Shown: positions 8,950-17,831, counted from the first letter of the stretch. The stretch: DNA of 64,000 bases from Micromonospora chalcea (GCF_002926165.1 NZ_MAGP01000104.1:28804-92803), one strand, 5' to 3'. Made by a program: numbers and translations. The notes: a model not told the origin generated them from the sequence alone.

Positions 8950-11033
8950 CGGGCGTCGTCCTTGTCGGCCGGTGCGGTCGGGGCGGTGCCGCCGGAGAGG
9001 TCGGCGGGTACGTCTTCGACTGTCAGGTCTGGTGCGGCCGGCCGCTCCGGTTCGGCGGGGGCCGGTGCGGCCGGGCGGCGCACGGTGAGCACGTGCGCCG
9101 GTTGCAGGTACGGGTCGAGGCGTACCGCGTTGCGCTGCCCCCAGTCGTACTCGGCGCCGGTCAGCTCGTCGCGCACGGTGAACCGCTCGTGCCAGTCCAG
9201 CCCGAGCGCCGGCATGTCGAGCGTGGTGTTGCCCCACTGCACCTCGCGGGAGTCGAACGAGCAGACCACGATCACCGTGTTGCCGGTCTGGAGGTCGTGC
9301 TTCGACCAGCACAGCAGCGCCGGGTTGTCGATGTCGTGGAACCGCAGGTTGCGTAGCTGGTGCAGGGCGGGGTTGTCCCGGCGTACCCGGTTCAGCGTGG
9401 TGATGAACGGCGCCAGCGACCGGCCCTGCGCCAGCGCGGCGTCCCAGTCCCGGGGCCGCAGCTCGTACTTCTCGTTGTCCAGGTACTCCTCGGCGCCCGG
9501 CCGGGCCACGTGCTCGAACAGCTCGAACCCGGCGTACATGCCCCAGGAGGGGGAGAGCAGCGCGGCCAGCACCGCCCGGATCTTGAACATCGGCGGGCCG
9601 CCGTGCTGCAACGACGAGTGCAGGATGTCCGGCGTGTTCGGCCAGAAGTTCGGCCGCATCCAGTCGACCGAGGCGACCAGCTCCTCGCAGTACTCCCGCA
9701 TCTCGGCCGCCGTCGTGCGCCAGGTGAAATAGGTGTACGACTGGGTGAAACCGATCTTGCCGAGCCCGTGCATGATCGCCGGCCGGGTGAACGCCTCGGC
9801 CAGGAACAGCACGTCCGGGTCGACCTTCTTGACCTCGGCGATGAGCCAGTGCCAGAAGTCGAACGGCTTGGTGTGCGGGTTGTCCACCCGGAAGATCCGG
9901 ATGCCCTCGCCGACCCAGTGCAGCACCACCCGCAGCACCTCGGCCCGGATGCCCTCGGGGTCGTTGTCGAAGTTCAGCGGATAGATGTCCTGGTACTTCT
10001 TCGGCGGGTTCTCCGCGTACGCGATGCTGCCGTCGGCCCGGGTGGTGAACCACTCCGGGTGCTCGGTGACCCACGGGTGGTCCGGCGCGCACTGCAACGC
10101 CAGGTCCATCGCCACCTCCAGCCCCTGCTCGGCGGCGGCCGCGACGAAGTCGCGGAAGTCCTCAGGCGTACCCAGATCGGGGTGGATGGCGTCGTGGCCG
10201 CCCTCGGCCGCGCCGATCGCCCACGGCGAGCCCACGTCGTCCGGCCCGGCGGTGAGCGCGTTGTTGCGGCCCTTGCGGTTGACCCGGCCGATCGGGTGGA
10301 TCGGCGGCAGGTAGAGCACGTCGAAACCCATCGCCGCGACACCCGGCAGCCGCTCCATGGCGGTGGCGAACGTGCCGGAACGGGCGGGCGCGTCGACTGT
10401 CGCCGGGACCGCGCCCTCGGAGCGGGGGAAGAACTCGTACCAGGCGGAGAAGAGCGCCCGGGGCCGGTCCACCCAGAGCGTGCGCTCCTCGCCGGTGGTG
10501 ACCAGCTCACGGACCGGGTGCTCCCAGAGCAGGTCGGCCAGGTCCAGCGCCGCGCTCACCCGCCGCGGCAGGTCCAGGCCGTCGTCGGCCAGGGCCCGCG
10601 CGGCTTCGCGTACGCGATCCCGGTCGGCCTTCGGCACCAGCTCCAGCGCGGCGGTCAGCACGCGTACGCCCTCGGCCAGGTCGTTCGCCAGCTCGGCCGC
10701 GCCCTGGCCGGCGGCGAGCTTCTTGGTGACCGCGTTCTGCCAGGTTAAGTACGGATCCTGGAACGCCTCCACGGCGAAGCGCCACAGGCCCACCGCGTCC
10801 GGGCGGATGGTGGCGTGCCAGCGGTCCTGGCCGGGTTCGCCCGGGCGCATCCGGGTGAACGGGCGGGCCGCGCCGTCCGGGCCGAGCCAGACCACGTTGC
10901 ACCCGAGCGCGTCGTGGCCCTCGCGGTAGGCCCGCGCCGACACCGGCACGACCTCGCCGACCACCGCCTTGGCCGGGTAGCGACCGCAGGAGACGACGGG
11001 GGAGACGTCTTCGATCGGGAACCGTCCAGTCAC
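8937..11033 (-). CDS. glgE: alpha-1,4-glucan:maltose-1-phosphate maltosyltransferase
   Basis: GlgE (698 aa) transfers maltosyl units from alpha-maltose-1-phosphate to growing alpha-1,4-glucan in the cytoplasm. The order is an N-terminal beta domain, a helical insert (about 110-180), and a GH13_3 barrel with [15 protein letters not shown] and [14 protein letters not shown]. Asp384 is the predicted nucleophile and Glu413 ([10 protein letters not shown]) the acid/base, at the same 29-residue spacing as in S. coelicolor GlgE. The C-terminal end (after about residue 655) is a Pro/Ala/Glu-rich tail beyond the usual end. GTG 11033 starts only 4 nt after the stop of an SDR gene. The substrate would come from GlgM, encoded 7 kb away. 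Confidence 0.97.
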   Translation of the reverse strand: MTGRFPIEDVSPVVSCGRYPAKAVVGEVVPVSARAYREGHDALGCNVVWLGPDGAARPFTRMRPGEPGQDRWHATIRPDAVGLWRFAVEAFQDPYLTWQNAVTKKLAAGQGAAELANDLAEGVRVLTAALELVPKADRDRVREAARALADDGLDLPRRVSAALDLADLLWEHPVRELVTTGEERTLWVDRPRALFSAWYEFFPRSEGAVPATVDAPARSGTFATAMERLPGVAAMGFDVLYLPPIHPIGRVNRKGRNNALTAGPDDVGSPWAIGAAEGGHDAIHPDLGTPEDFRDFVAAAAEQGLEVAMDLALQCAPDHPWVTEHPEWFTTRADGSIAYAENPPKKYQDIYPLNFDNDPEGIRAEVLRVVLHWVGEGIRIFRVDNPHTKPFDFWHWLIAEVKKVDPDVLFLAEAFTRPAIMHGLGKIGFTQSYTYFTWRTTAAEMREYCEELVASVDWMRPNFWPNTPDILHSSLQHGGPPMFKIRAVLAALLSPSWGMYAGFELFEHVARPGAEEYLDNEKYELRPRDWDAALAQGRSLAPFITTLNRVRRDNPALHQLRNLRFHDIDNPALLCWSKHDLQTGNTVIVVCSFDSREVQWGNTTLDMPALGLDWHERFTVRDELTGAEYDWGQRNAVRLDPYLQPAHVLTVRRPAAPAPAEPERPAAPDLTVEDVPADLSGGTAPTAPADKDDARWTS

Positions 11034-11037
11034 CCGC

Positions 11038-11922
11038 TCAACCTACTGCGCGAGATCCTCTCGCGCTCGGTTGCACGCTGCTTCCGCGGCGCCACGCCTT
11101 GGCGCGCCGCATGTAGCGCAGCACCCCGGCCGGCCCGGTGGAGACGGGCCAGTCGTCGGTGCGGAAGTAGGCGTCCGAGCCGCCGTCCAGGAAGATCACC
11201 GAACCGCAGAGGAAGTCGGCGGCCGGCGACAGCATGAACGTCACCCACTCGCCGACGTCCGCCGGCTGGCCGCGCCCGCCGATCGGCACCGGCAGCCCCT
11301 CGACCGCCTCCTTCTCGCCCCGGGCGATCTGCTCCTCCAGCAGCGGGGTGGCGATGATGCCGGGGGCCAGGACGTTCACCCGGATGCCGGCGCCGGCCCA
11401 CTCCGGCGAGATCGCGGCGCGGCGTGCCCACCGCGTCACCGCCAGCTTCGAACTCGCGTACGCGAACGGCGCCGAGCGCTTGCCGAAGCGCCCCACCACG
11501 CGCAGCGCCCGGTCGGCGTCGCGGTCGAGCAGGGCCCGTACGGCGCGCTCCGGCACCATCGGGGTGAGCGTGACGGAGTTCGAGCCGAACACCACGACCT
11601 TGCTGTTGCCGGCGGCGGCCAGTGCCGGTCGCCACGCCTCGAGCAGCTCCACCACGCCGAAGAAGTTGACCTGCTGCACGAGGCGGTCCCGGCCGGGGAT
11701 GCCGCCGAGCCCGGCGGCGCAGACCGCCCCGTCGAGCCGCCCTCCGGCGCGCTCCAGCACCTCGGTGGCCGCCGCCGCGCGCCCGGCCGGTGTGGAGAGG
11801 TCGGCGATCACCTCCACGTCCCGCAGGTCCACGCCGACGACTGTGTGCCCGTCGCGCCGCAGCCGCTCGGCGGACGCCCGGCCCATGCCCGAGGCCGCGC
11901 CGGTCACCGCGTACGTACCCAT
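11038..11922 (-). CDS. SDR-family oxidoreductase upstream of glgE
   Basis: The 294-aa product has the classical SDR cofactor motif [13 protein letters not shown] (TGxxxGxG) at residues 6-18, a catalytic-type YASSK at about residue 153, and [11 protein letters not shown] and [10 protein letters not shown] near the end. The last 20 or so residues, rich in Arg and Ser, extend beyond the usual SDR end. ATG 11922 is preceded by GGAGG. It is 107 bp after the KstD-like gene and 4 nt before glgE, so it may be read with either set. It resembles 3-alpha-hydroxysteroid dehydrogenase/carbonyl reductase-type SDRs, which would fit the KstD-like and OYE genes better than glucan synthesis; the substrate is not determined. 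Confidence 0.83.
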   Translation of the reverse strand: MGTYAVTGAASGMGRASAERLRRDGHTVVGVDLRDVEVIADLSTPAGRAAAATEVLERAGGRLDGAVCAAGLGGIPGRDRLVQQVNFFGVVELLEAWRPALAAAGNSKVVVFGSNSVTLTPMVPERAVRALLDRDADRALRVVGRFGKRSAPFAYASSKLAVTRWARRAAISPEWAGAGIRVNVLAPGIIATPLLEEQIARGEKEAVEGLPVPIGGRGQPADVGEWVTFMLSPAADFLCGSVIFLDGGSDAYFRTDDWPVSTGPAGVLRYMRRAKAWRRGSSVQPSARGSRAVG

Positions 11923-12029
11923 GTCGGTTCCTCCGCTTCGCCGGCGGTCGTCCGGGTCGGCCCCGTGCGTCCTGCCGGATGCTGGCACGCCGGGCGGCCC
12001 CGGGTGCGGTGATCGCGACAAGACCGTGC

Positions 12030-13745
12030 CTATTCCGCCGTCCGGCGGGCCGGGGCCTGGTCGGCGGCGGAAAGCTTGCCCGCCGCGTGCCGCCCGACGA
12101 TGTAGCCGTAGACCAGGCCCTGGCCGATGGTCGCCCCGGCCCCCGGGTAGGTGCGGCCGAAGGCGTTGGCGGCGGCGTTGCCGATCGCGTACAGCCCGGG
12201 GACCGGTGTCCCCGCGTCGGACAGCGCCCGGCCGAGGCCGTCGGCCCGGATCCCGCCGCAGGTCCCGAGGTCGGACAGGACGACCCGGACGGCGTACAGG
12301 TTGCCGGCCAGGGGCCGCAGGTTCGGGTTCGGCGTCACCGTCGGGTCGCCGTAGTAGCGGTCGTACGCGCTGGCGCCCCGCGCGAAGTCGTCGTCGACGC
12401 CGGCCGCGGCGAGCTGGTTGAACCGCGCCAGGGTGGCGCTCAGCGCGTCGGCGTCCACGCCCATCGAGCGGGCGAGGTCACCCGGGTTGCCCGCGCGGTG
12501 CGCGATGCCCGCCGCGTACCAGGACTTCGGCAGCGGGGCGCGGGGGAACTGCGTGCCGGCGAAGACGTAGCTGTTGCGGTACCGCTGGTCGAAGACCAGC
12601 CACATGGCCGGCAGCGCTCCGCCCTCGTCGGCGAGGCCGAGCACCCGCTGCCCGAACGTCATGTAGTCGCAGGACTCGTTGACGAACCGGCGGCCCGTGC
12701 CGTCCACCATGAGCGACCCGGGCAGGGAACGCTCGGCGAGGAGCACCGACGGCGCGGCGTCGCCGACCGGCGCGACGGCGGGGAACCACCACGCCTGCTC
12801 CATCAGGTCGGTGCCGGCGCCCGCCTCCTGCCCGGCGCGGATCCCGTCGCCGGTGTTGCTGTCCGCGCCGAGGCTCCAGTCGCCCAGGTCGCGGTGGTGG
12901 TGGGCGTGCCGCAGCGGCAGGTCGTGGTCGAAGCCGCCGGTGGCGAGCACGACGCCCCGCTCGGCCCGTACGTCGAACGTCGTCTCCCCGTGGCGCAGCT
13001 CGGCCCCGACGACCCGGTCCCCCTCGACCAGGAGCCGCTCCAGCGCGGTCTCGGTCCAGACCGGGATGCCGGCGCGGCGGACGCCGGCGAACAGGCCGGC
13101 GGCGATGGCCTGGCCGCCGGCGGCGTACTCGCGCCCGAGCGCGAGGCCGCCGAGGCCCTGGGCGAGGCGGGTCACGATGCGGGGCAGCGCGCGAACCGGG
13201 GTCTTCGCCATCAGGTTGAGCCACTTGTAGTCCGCGCCGGTGACCGGCATGGGCACTGGTGCGGAGAGGACGGCGGGACGCAGCCGCGCGCGGTCGGCGC
13301 CGAGGACCTTCAGGTCGAGCGGGCGGCACTCGCAGCTGCGGCCCTCGGCGGTGCCGCCGGGCAGCTCCGGGTGGTAGTCGGAGTAGCCGCGGGCCCAGAG
13401 GAACCGCATCGGGGTGGTCCGCGTGAGCATCTCGATCGTGGCGGCGCCGTGCTCCAGGAAGCTGCGCCAGCGCTGTTCGGGCGCGGAGCCGTCCACGACT
13501 GCTTCCAGGTACGCCGCGCCGCGCTCGGGCGTGTCCCCGGAGCCCTCGGCGGCCAGCACGGGATTGGCGGGGATCCAGAAGGCGCCGCCGGAGCGTGCCG
13601 TGGAGCCGCCGACCCAGCGCGACTTCTCCACTACCACGACGGAGAGGCCGGCCTCGTGGGCGCTGAGCGCGGCGGCGAGGCCGGTGCCGGAGCCGATCAC
13701 GACGAGGTCGACCGAGGTCGGCCGGGGCTGCCGGGGTACGGACAT
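12030..13745 (-). CDS. FAD-dependent 3-ketosteroid dehydrogenase-like oxidoreductase (KstD family)
   Basis: This 571-aa flavoprotein starts with a dinucleotide-binding motif VIGSGTGLAAALSAHEAG (about 16-33) and WVGGSTARSGGAFWIPAN, both typical of 3-ketosteroid delta-1-dehydrogenase and its relatives. The C-terminal FAD-contact region AANAFGRTYPGAGATIGQG is also family-like. KstD enzymes introduce C=C bonds next to a ring ketone; relatives act on other cyclic ketones, so steroid is only one option. ATG 13745 follows AAGGAG. It lies 14 bp after an OYE-type reductase and in the same operon as a TetR regulator. The pairing of a dehydrogenase and an ene-reductase is notable. Confidence 0.85.
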   Translation of the reverse strand: MSVPRQPRPTSVDLVVIGSGTGLAAALSAHEAGLSVVVVEKSRWVGGSTARSGGAFWIPANPVLAAEGSGDTPERGAAYLEAVVDGSAPEQRWRSFLEHGAATIEMLTRTTPMRFLWARGYSDYHPELPGGTAEGRSCECRPLDLKVLGADRARLRPAVLSAPVPMPVTGADYKWLNLMAKTPVRALPRIVTRLAQGLGGLALGREYAAGGQAIAAGLFAGVRRAGIPVWTETALERLLVEGDRVVGAELRHGETTFDVRAERGVVLATGGFDHDLPLRHAHHHRDLGDWSLGADSNTGDGIRAGQEAGAGTDLMEQAWWFPAVAPVGDAAPSVLLAERSLPGSLMVDGTGRRFVNESCDYMTFGQRVLGLADEGGALPAMWLVFDQRYRNSYVFAGTQFPRAPLPKSWYAAGIAHRAGNPGDLARSMGVDADALSATLARFNQLAAAGVDDDFARGASAYDRYYGDPTVTPNPNLRPLAGNLYAVRVVLSDLGTCGGIRADGLGRALSDAGTPVPGLYAIGNAAANAFGRTYPGAGATIGQGLVYGYIVGRHAAGKLSAADQAPARRTAE

Positions 13746-13759
13746 CGGGGGACTCCTTG

Positions 13760-14989
13760 CTACGGGGCGACGACGGGCCGGGTGCCGGCGGCGACGAGCG
13801 CCGCCGTCCCCTCGGCGTCCAGGGGGCAGTGGGTGCCGGTGAAGATGCTGGCGGCGCAGAGGTTGCAGTGGGTGCAGCGCGACCGGGCGGTGGCGTCGCG
13901 GCTGATCCTGTTGATCAGATCCGGCTCCCGGAGCAGTGCGCGGGCCATCGCGACGTACTCGAAGCCGTCGCTCATGGCCGTGCGCATCCCGTCGAGGTCG
14001 GTGACGCCGCCGAGCAGGATCAGCGGCATGGACAGCTCGCGGCGGAACCGGAGCGCGAGGTCGCGGAAGTAGAGCGGCTGGTAGGGGTAGTCGCGGAACA
14101 GGAACCGGCCGAACATCTTCATGCCGAGCCGCAGCAGCGGCGGCTGGGGCGCGGCCATCGCCGCCAGCGGGATGTCGCCCCGGAACAGGAACATCGGGTT
14201 GAGCAGCGAGGACCCGCCGGTCAGCTCCAGGGCGTCCAGGTGCCCGTCGGCCTGCACCATCCGGGCGAACGGGATCGACTCGTCGAGGTCGAACCCGCCG
14301 CGTACGCCGTCGCTCATGTTCATCTTGGCGATGACGGCCACGTCGTCGCCGACTGCCTCCTTGACGGCGGCCAGGATCCGGCGCGGGAACTCGGCGCGGT
14401 TGGCCAGCGCGCCGCCGAACTCGTCCCGGCGCCGGTTGAGCTTCGGCGACAGGAACGATCCGGCGAGGTAGGTGTGGCCCAGGTGCACCTCGACGGCGTC
14501 GAAGCCCACCTCGCGCGCCGCCGCGGCGGCGCTGCCGTGTGCGGCCACGATGCGGCGGATGTCGTCGTGCGTCGCGGCGCGGTCGAAGCCCATCGCCAGG
14601 GGGTTGAACCGCGCCGACGAGGCGAGCGAGGGCAGCCCGTTCGAGCGGGAGTTCGCCACCGGCCCGGCGTGGCCGATCTGGGCGCTGACCTTGGCGCCGG
14701 TGGCGTGCACCGCCTCGGTCAGCCGGAGCAGCCCGGGCAGCGCCTCGGGCCGCCAGTAGATCTGGCCGCGTTCGGTGCGCCCCTCGGGCGCGACGGCGAG
14801 GTAGGCGACGGTCGTCATGCCGACGCCGCCGCGGCCCACGGCGGTGTGGTACTCGATCAGGCGGTCGGTGACCAGGGCGTCCGGGGTCGCCCCCTCGAAG
14901 GTCGCGGACTTGATGACGCGGTTGCGCAGGCGCACCGGACCGAGGGTGGCGGGGGCGAGCGGGTCGGGAATCGGGCGCGTGGTGGTCAC
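13760..14989 (-). CDS. NADH:flavin oxidoreductase, Old Yellow Enzyme family
   Basis: The 409-aa TIM-barrel flavoprotein begins with LGPVRLRNRVIKSATFEGAT and contains VSAQIGHAG, FDAVEVHLGHTYLAGSFLSP and RRDEFGGALANRAEFPRRI, the FMN-barrel marks of OYE and 2,4-dienoyl-CoA reductase proteins. Near the end, CTHCNLC followed nine residues later by Cys resembles the cysteine cluster of the NADH-dependent class, but the large C-terminal FAD/NAD domain is absent. GTG 14989 overlaps the TetR stop (GTGA). Such enzymes reduce activated C=C bonds, the reverse of the step expected for its KstD-like neighbour. A demethylase or isomerase role cannot be ruled out. Confidence 0.87.
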   Translation of the reverse strand: MTTTRPIPDPLAPATLGPVRLRNRVIKSATFEGATPDALVTDRLIEYHTAVGRGGVGMTTVAYLAVAPEGRTERGQIYWRPEALPGLLRLTEAVHATGAKVSAQIGHAGPVANSRSNGLPSLASSARFNPLAMGFDRAATHDDIRRIVAAHGSAAAAAREVGFDAVEVHLGHTYLAGSFLSPKLNRRRDEFGGALANRAEFPRRILAAVKEAVGDDVAVIAKMNMSDGVRGGFDLDESIPFARMVQADGHLDALELTGGSSLLNPMFLFRGDIPLAAMAAPQPPLLRLGMKMFGRFLFRDYPYQPLYFRDLALRFRRELSMPLILLGGVTDLDGMRTAMSDGFEYVAMARALLREPDLINRISRDATARSRCTHCNLCAASIFTGTHCPLDAEGTAALVAAGTRPVVAP

Positions 14990-15603
14990 GGGGCTTCCTC
15001 GGGTGTGGTGATGCGGATGTCCAGCCGGCGCAGCAGGGCGTCGACGGCGTTAGCGGGCGAGCCGTCGGGGCCGCCGCGGGCCCAGTCGTACAGCGCGCCC
15101 TGGGCCGCCTCGCGGTACGCGGCGGCGACGGCCTGGTAGATCGCCGTCGGCGCTCCCGGTCGGCGCCGGGCGATCTCCCGGGCGAGGGCCTCGGTCCAGG
15201 GCGCGTAGGCGCGGGCGGAGGCTTCCGCCAGTTCGGGCTCCTCGGCGACGACCCGCATCCAGTACCCGCCCGCGCTGAGCACGAGCGCGTCGTCGGAGAC
15301 GGAGGCGACCACCGCGGCGCGCAGCGCGTCCGACAGCGGGATGTCCAGGGGCAGCGTGCGGAACGCCTCGGACAGCCGCCGGGTGGCGGCGGGCACCCCC
15401 ACCCAGGCGAGGGCGGCCTTGGACGGGAAGTGCCGCATCAGGGTGCGGGCGCTGATGCCGGTGGCCGCGGAGATGTCGTCCCAGCCGGTGGCGCCGTAGC
15501 CGCGCTCCGCCCAGAGCCGCAGGGCCGCGGTGCCGACCGCTTCGGGATCGAGCACCGTGGGCCGGCCACGTCGGCGCCGCGCGGGCAGGTTGTCCGAGGC
15601 CAT
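14986..15603 (-). CDS. TetR-family transcriptional regulator
   Basis: The 205-aa protein has the N-terminal TetR helix-turn-helix: VGTAALRLWAERGYGATGWDDISAATGISARTLMRHF is the homologous region (about residues 23-60), followed by the usual KAALAW. The variable C-terminal ligand domain holds two Trp/Tyr-rich segments. The arrangement, first gene of an operon with OYE and KstD-like genes and a GTGA overlap with the next, suggests autorepression relieved by the pathway substrate. ATG 15603 has no ribosome site but has a sigma70-like promoter ending 6 nt upstream, so the message is probably leaderless. Confidence 0.9.
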   Translation of the reverse strand: MASDNLPARRRRGRPTVLDPEAVGTAALRLWAERGYGATGWDDISAATGISARTLMRHFPSKAALAWVGVPAATRRLSEAFRTLPLDIPLSDALRAAVVASVSDDALVLSAGGYWMRVVAEEPELAEASARAYAPWTEALAREIARRRPGAPTAIYQAVAAAYREAAQGALYDWARGGPDGSPANAVDALLRRLDIRITTPEEAP

Positions 15604-15609
15604 GTGACC

Positions 15610-15638
15610 AGTGAAGCATTTTTGGCAGGAAGCGTCAA
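15610..15638 (-). promoter_or_regulatory. promoter of the TetR-OYE-KstD operon
   Basis: Reading leftward, TTGACG (15638-15633) and TTCACT (15615-15610) are separated by 17 nt, and the -10 box ends 6 nt before the ATG at 15603. The -35 box overlaps the last codons of the methyltransferase gene. The TetR protein probably binds here, but no clean palindrome is visible. Confidence 0.5.
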
Positions 15639-16378
15639 TAATCGGCGGCAGGCCGACGCCGCTGCGTGACGAAGACGAACTCCCGACCGGGGCGGTCAGG
15701 CGCCTCCCGCACGTCGAGCACCCGGAATCCGGCGGCGGTCAGGCTCGACTCGACCTCGTCGCGGTCGCGGAACCGCAGCGTCGAGTCCGACGTGACCACC
15801 GCCCCGTCGGTCAGGAACCGGTAGGTGAAGCGGAAGGAGACGAACGGCAGGTCGACCGCGGTGACCCGAAGACGCCGCTCCACCCGCCCGACGCCCGGGA
15901 CAGACCGGACGACCGGGCCGGTGTCAGTCGCCCATTCCTCCCAGGCGCGGTGTTCGGGACGCCGGGTCTCGAAGACGAGATGCCCCTGCGGCCGGAGCGC
16001 GGCGTGGATGCCCTGGAGCGTCCGCCCCCAGTCGGCGTCGGTCAGGAAGACCTGCGCCACGTTCCCGGTCATCGTGGCGAGGTCGGCGTCGAGCGCGGGC
16101 AGCGCCGTGGCGTCGCCGTGGATCCAGTGGACCGCGCCGGCCCCGTCCTTGGCCCGCGCGACGTCGAGGGACGCCTCGGCCGGGTCGACGCCGACGACCG
16201 TGTGCCCGTGCCGGGCCAGGAGGACCGACAGCGACCCCGTCCCGCAGCCCACGTCGAGCACCGTGCGCGCGCCCAACGCCCTGGCGAGCGCGAGGTGGGC
16301 GGCCAGGTCGTCCCGGTCGCCGTCGAACGCGTCGTAGACCGGCGCGAGGCGCGGATGGGCGAAGGTCGCATCGGGCAT
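15635..16378 (-). CDS. class I SAM-dependent methyltransferase
   Basis: The 247-aa protein has motif I TVLDVGCGTGSLSVLLARHG at about residues 40-59, the acidic end of strand beta2 (VVGVDPAEASLDVARAK) and IHGDATALPALDADLA. These define the SAM-binding Rossmann fold of the UbiE/Methyltransf_25 type. The N-terminus (FAHPRLAPVYDAFDGDRDD) and C-terminus (FVFVTQRR) resemble small-molecule methyltransferases, but the substrate cannot be told. It ends 32 bp upstream of the TetR start. A -10 box TAGGGT lies 6 nt before ATG 16378, so it is probably its own leaderless transcription unit. Confidence 0.87.
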   Translation of the reverse strand: MPDATFAHPRLAPVYDAFDGDRDDLAAHLALARALGARTVLDVGCGTGSLSVLLARHGHTVVGVDPAEASLDVARAKDGAGAVHWIHGDATALPALDADLATMTGNVAQVFLTDADWGRTLQGIHAALRPQGHLVFETRRPEHRAWEEWATDTGPVVRSVPGVGRVERRLRVTAVDLPFVSFRFTYRFLTDGAVVTSDSTLRFRDRDEVESSLTAAGFRVLDVREAPDRPGREFVFVTQRRRPAADY

Positions 16379-16384
16379 CGGGCG

Positions 16385-16390
16385 ACCCTA
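16385..16390 (-). promoter_or_regulatory. -10 box for a leaderless methyltransferase mRNA
   Basis: TAGGGT (16390-16385) followed by the 6-nt spacer CGCCCG and ATG 16378. The identical box and spacing occur before glgM. Confidence 0.5.
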
Positions 16391-16400
16391 CTTCGGCCTG

Positions 16401-16428
16401 TGACACGTATCATCTGTATTACGTGACA
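16401..16428. promoter_or_regulatory. candidate operator of the toxin-antitoxin operon
   Basis: TGACACGTA (16401-16409) and TACGTGACA (16420-16428) form inverted arms matching at 8 of 9 positions with a 10-nt centre. The right arm ends 2 nt before the AGGAGG ribosome site of the antitoxin gene. Autoregulation by the AbrB-type antitoxin is usual in such operons, and this dyad is the obvious target. Confidence 0.5.
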
Positions 16429-16439
16429 GGAGGACCGCG

Positions 16440-16679
16440 ATGAGGTTGAACAGCAAGGGGCAGGTGACCATCCCGGCTGAGCTGCGTGCGCGGCACAACC
16501 TGCACGAGGGCGACGAGGTGGACGTGATCGAGGAGGGCGGCGCCCTGCGCATCGTGCGCGTCGAGGACGCGGAAACCCGTGGGCGACGCCTGGTCCGGCG
16601 CATGCGTGGACGAGGCGCTGCTCGAGAGGTCGAGGGCATGTCGACAGATGAGCTGATGGAACTGCTCCGTGGCGAGTGA
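16440..16679 (+). CDS. AbrB/MazE-type antitoxin (VapB-like)
   Basis: The 79-aa protein starts MRLNSKGQVTIPAELRARHN and continues LHEGDEVDVIEEGGALRIV, the swapped-hairpin AbrB/SpoVT DNA-binding domain used by MazE and VapB antitoxins. The C-terminal half, rich in Arg then ending MSTDELMELLRGE, would wrap around the toxin. AGGAGG lies 4 nt before ATG 16440. It overlaps the downstream PIN gene by 11 bp, which couples their translation. Together they form a type II toxin-antitoxin module with likely autoregulation through the palindrome just upstream. Confidence 0.9.
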   Translation: MRLNSKGQVTIPAELRARHNLHEGDEVDVIEEGGALRIVRVEDAETRGRRLVRRMRGRGAAREVEGMSTDELMELLRGE

Positions 16680-17124
16680 GCGGGTCCGGGCCGTGGCGGG
16701 CCGAGCCACCGACACGGTCGCGACCCTCGTCGATACGAATGTCCTGCTGGACATCTTCACCGACGACCCGAAGTGGGCAGACTGGTCCGGCGACGCCCTG
16801 GCCGCTTCCCGTGATGCCGGCCTCCTGGTGATCAACCCGATCGTCTACGCCGAGGTGTCCGTGCGCTTCGCCCGCGTGGAGGACCTCGATGACGCGCTGC
16901 CGGCCACCGACTTCCTCCGCGAGGAACTGCCCTACCCGGCCGGTTTCCTGGCCGGCAAGGCGTACGCGCGGCACCGGTCGCGTGGGGATGCCAAGCGTTC
17001 GCCGATCGCCGACTTCTACATCGGCGCTCACGCAGCGGTCTGCCGCTACCGGCTGCTGACCCGCGACAGCAGCCGCTACCGCAGTTACTTTCCCGGATTG
17101 ACCCTCATCGCGCCCGACGATTGA
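16669..17124 (+). CDS. PIN-domain ribonuclease toxin (VapC-like)
   Basis: The 151-aa product carries the PIN acidic residues in order: Asp22 in TLVDTNVLLDIF, Glu62 in IVYAEVSVRF, Asp115 in SPIADFYIGAHA and Asp133 in LLTRDSSRY. PIN toxins are Mg-dependent RNases, most often cutting tRNA or rRNA. GTG 16669 lies within the antitoxin gene; the first 16 residues are Arg-rich and precede the domain, so an internal start near residue 17 (GTC is not a start) is unlikely. All key residues are intact, so the toxin should be active. Target RNA is unknown. Confidence 0.9.
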   Translation: MASERVRAVAGRATDTVATLVDTNVLLDIFTDDPKWADWSGDALAASRDAGLLVINPIVYAEVSVRFARVEDLDDALPATDFLREELPYPAGFLAGKAYARHRSRGDAKRSPIADFYIGAHAAVCRYRLLTRDSSRYRSYFPGLTLIAPDD

Positions 17125-17140
17125 TGTTCCGCCAGGGCCG

Positions 17141-17695
17141 TCAGCCGAGGTCGTGCTCGACCGGTGTGGTGTTGAGGACCCAGGCGAGCGGCATGGTGGC
17201 CCGTACGTCGTAACGCGAGCCGTTCAGGCGGTGCATCGTGACGGTCTGCGCCGGGTCCTGCTCGACGACCCAGTACTGCGGGATGCCCGCTCCCGCATAT
17301 TCGCCGCGCTTGGTCACCGTGTCGATGCCCTCGGAGCCGGGCGAGACGATCTCGACCACGAGAAGCACGTCGCCCGGTGGCAGCCACACGCCGTCGGCCT
17401 GCGTCTTGCTCCACACCACGAGGTCGGGGATGCGTCCACCGACGCCGCCGTGCCGGCCCGGGATGCGCAGCCCGACTGCCTGGGCGACGTGATCCGCCGG
17501 TACGCCGCCCTGGGCGAGCCACACCATGAGCCGGGTCGCGATGATCGCATGGGCGTATCCCGGCGGCGGCATGATCGAGAGAACTCCCTCAGGGCTGATC
17601 TCGTATCGATGGTGCTCGTCCGCGGCCATCATCGCGGTCAGGTCGTCGAGCGACACGGTCGACGGCATGGATCTGCCCACCGCCTCCGCGCTCAT
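17141..17695 (-). CDS. Uma2-family (DUF820) endonuclease-like protein
   Basis: The 184-aa protein has the Uma2 fold signature: YEISPEGVLSIMPPPG at the N-terminus, IPDLVVWSKTQ in the middle, VLLVVEIVSPGSEGIDTVTK with the PD-(D/E)xK-like acidic residues, and EYAGAGIPQYWVVEQDP. These proteins are plentiful in actinomycetes and cyanobacteria, and are predicted restriction-like nucleases of unknown target. ATG 17695 is chosen at the start of MSAEAVGRSMPSTVSLDDL. It converges on the PIN toxin gene with 16 bp between stops. No partner gene suggests a function. Confidence 0.88.
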   Translation of the reverse strand: MSAEAVGRSMPSTVSLDDLTAMMAADEHHRYEISPEGVLSIMPPPGYAHAIIATRLMVWLAQGGVPADHVAQAVGLRIPGRHGGVGGRIPDLVVWSKTQADGVWLPPGDVLLVVEIVSPGSEGIDTVTKRGEYAGAGIPQYWVVEQDPAQTVTMHRLNGSRYDVRATMPLAWVLNTTPVEHDLG

Positions 17696-17800
17696 GCCGG
17701 AATCGTACCGGGCCGAGCGCGCTCGCGGCCGACACGGACGCGCCGGACGGTGTGCGGCGTGCCGCAGTCCGGGCCGGGCCGTCGTCTCGGGCGGACTGTC

Positions 17801-17817
17801 AAGAAGGTGCCCTTCCT
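17801..17817. repeat. AAGAAGGTGCCCTTCCT repeat, copy 1
   Basis: First of two exact 17-bp copies, 31 bp apart, between the Uma2 gene and the glgM stop. The core GAAGG-TGC-CCTTC is a small hairpin. Confidence 0.7.
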
Positions 17818-17831
17818 CTACCGCAGGCGTT

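Noticed and set aside
6841..10092. A single 1083-codon frame that looks like a GlgE-GlgB fusion.
   Set aside because: Only the part from 8949 onward encodes GlgB. Upstream the frame is the antisense-free alternate frame of glgE, whose true frame (8937-11033) has full-length GlgE homology.
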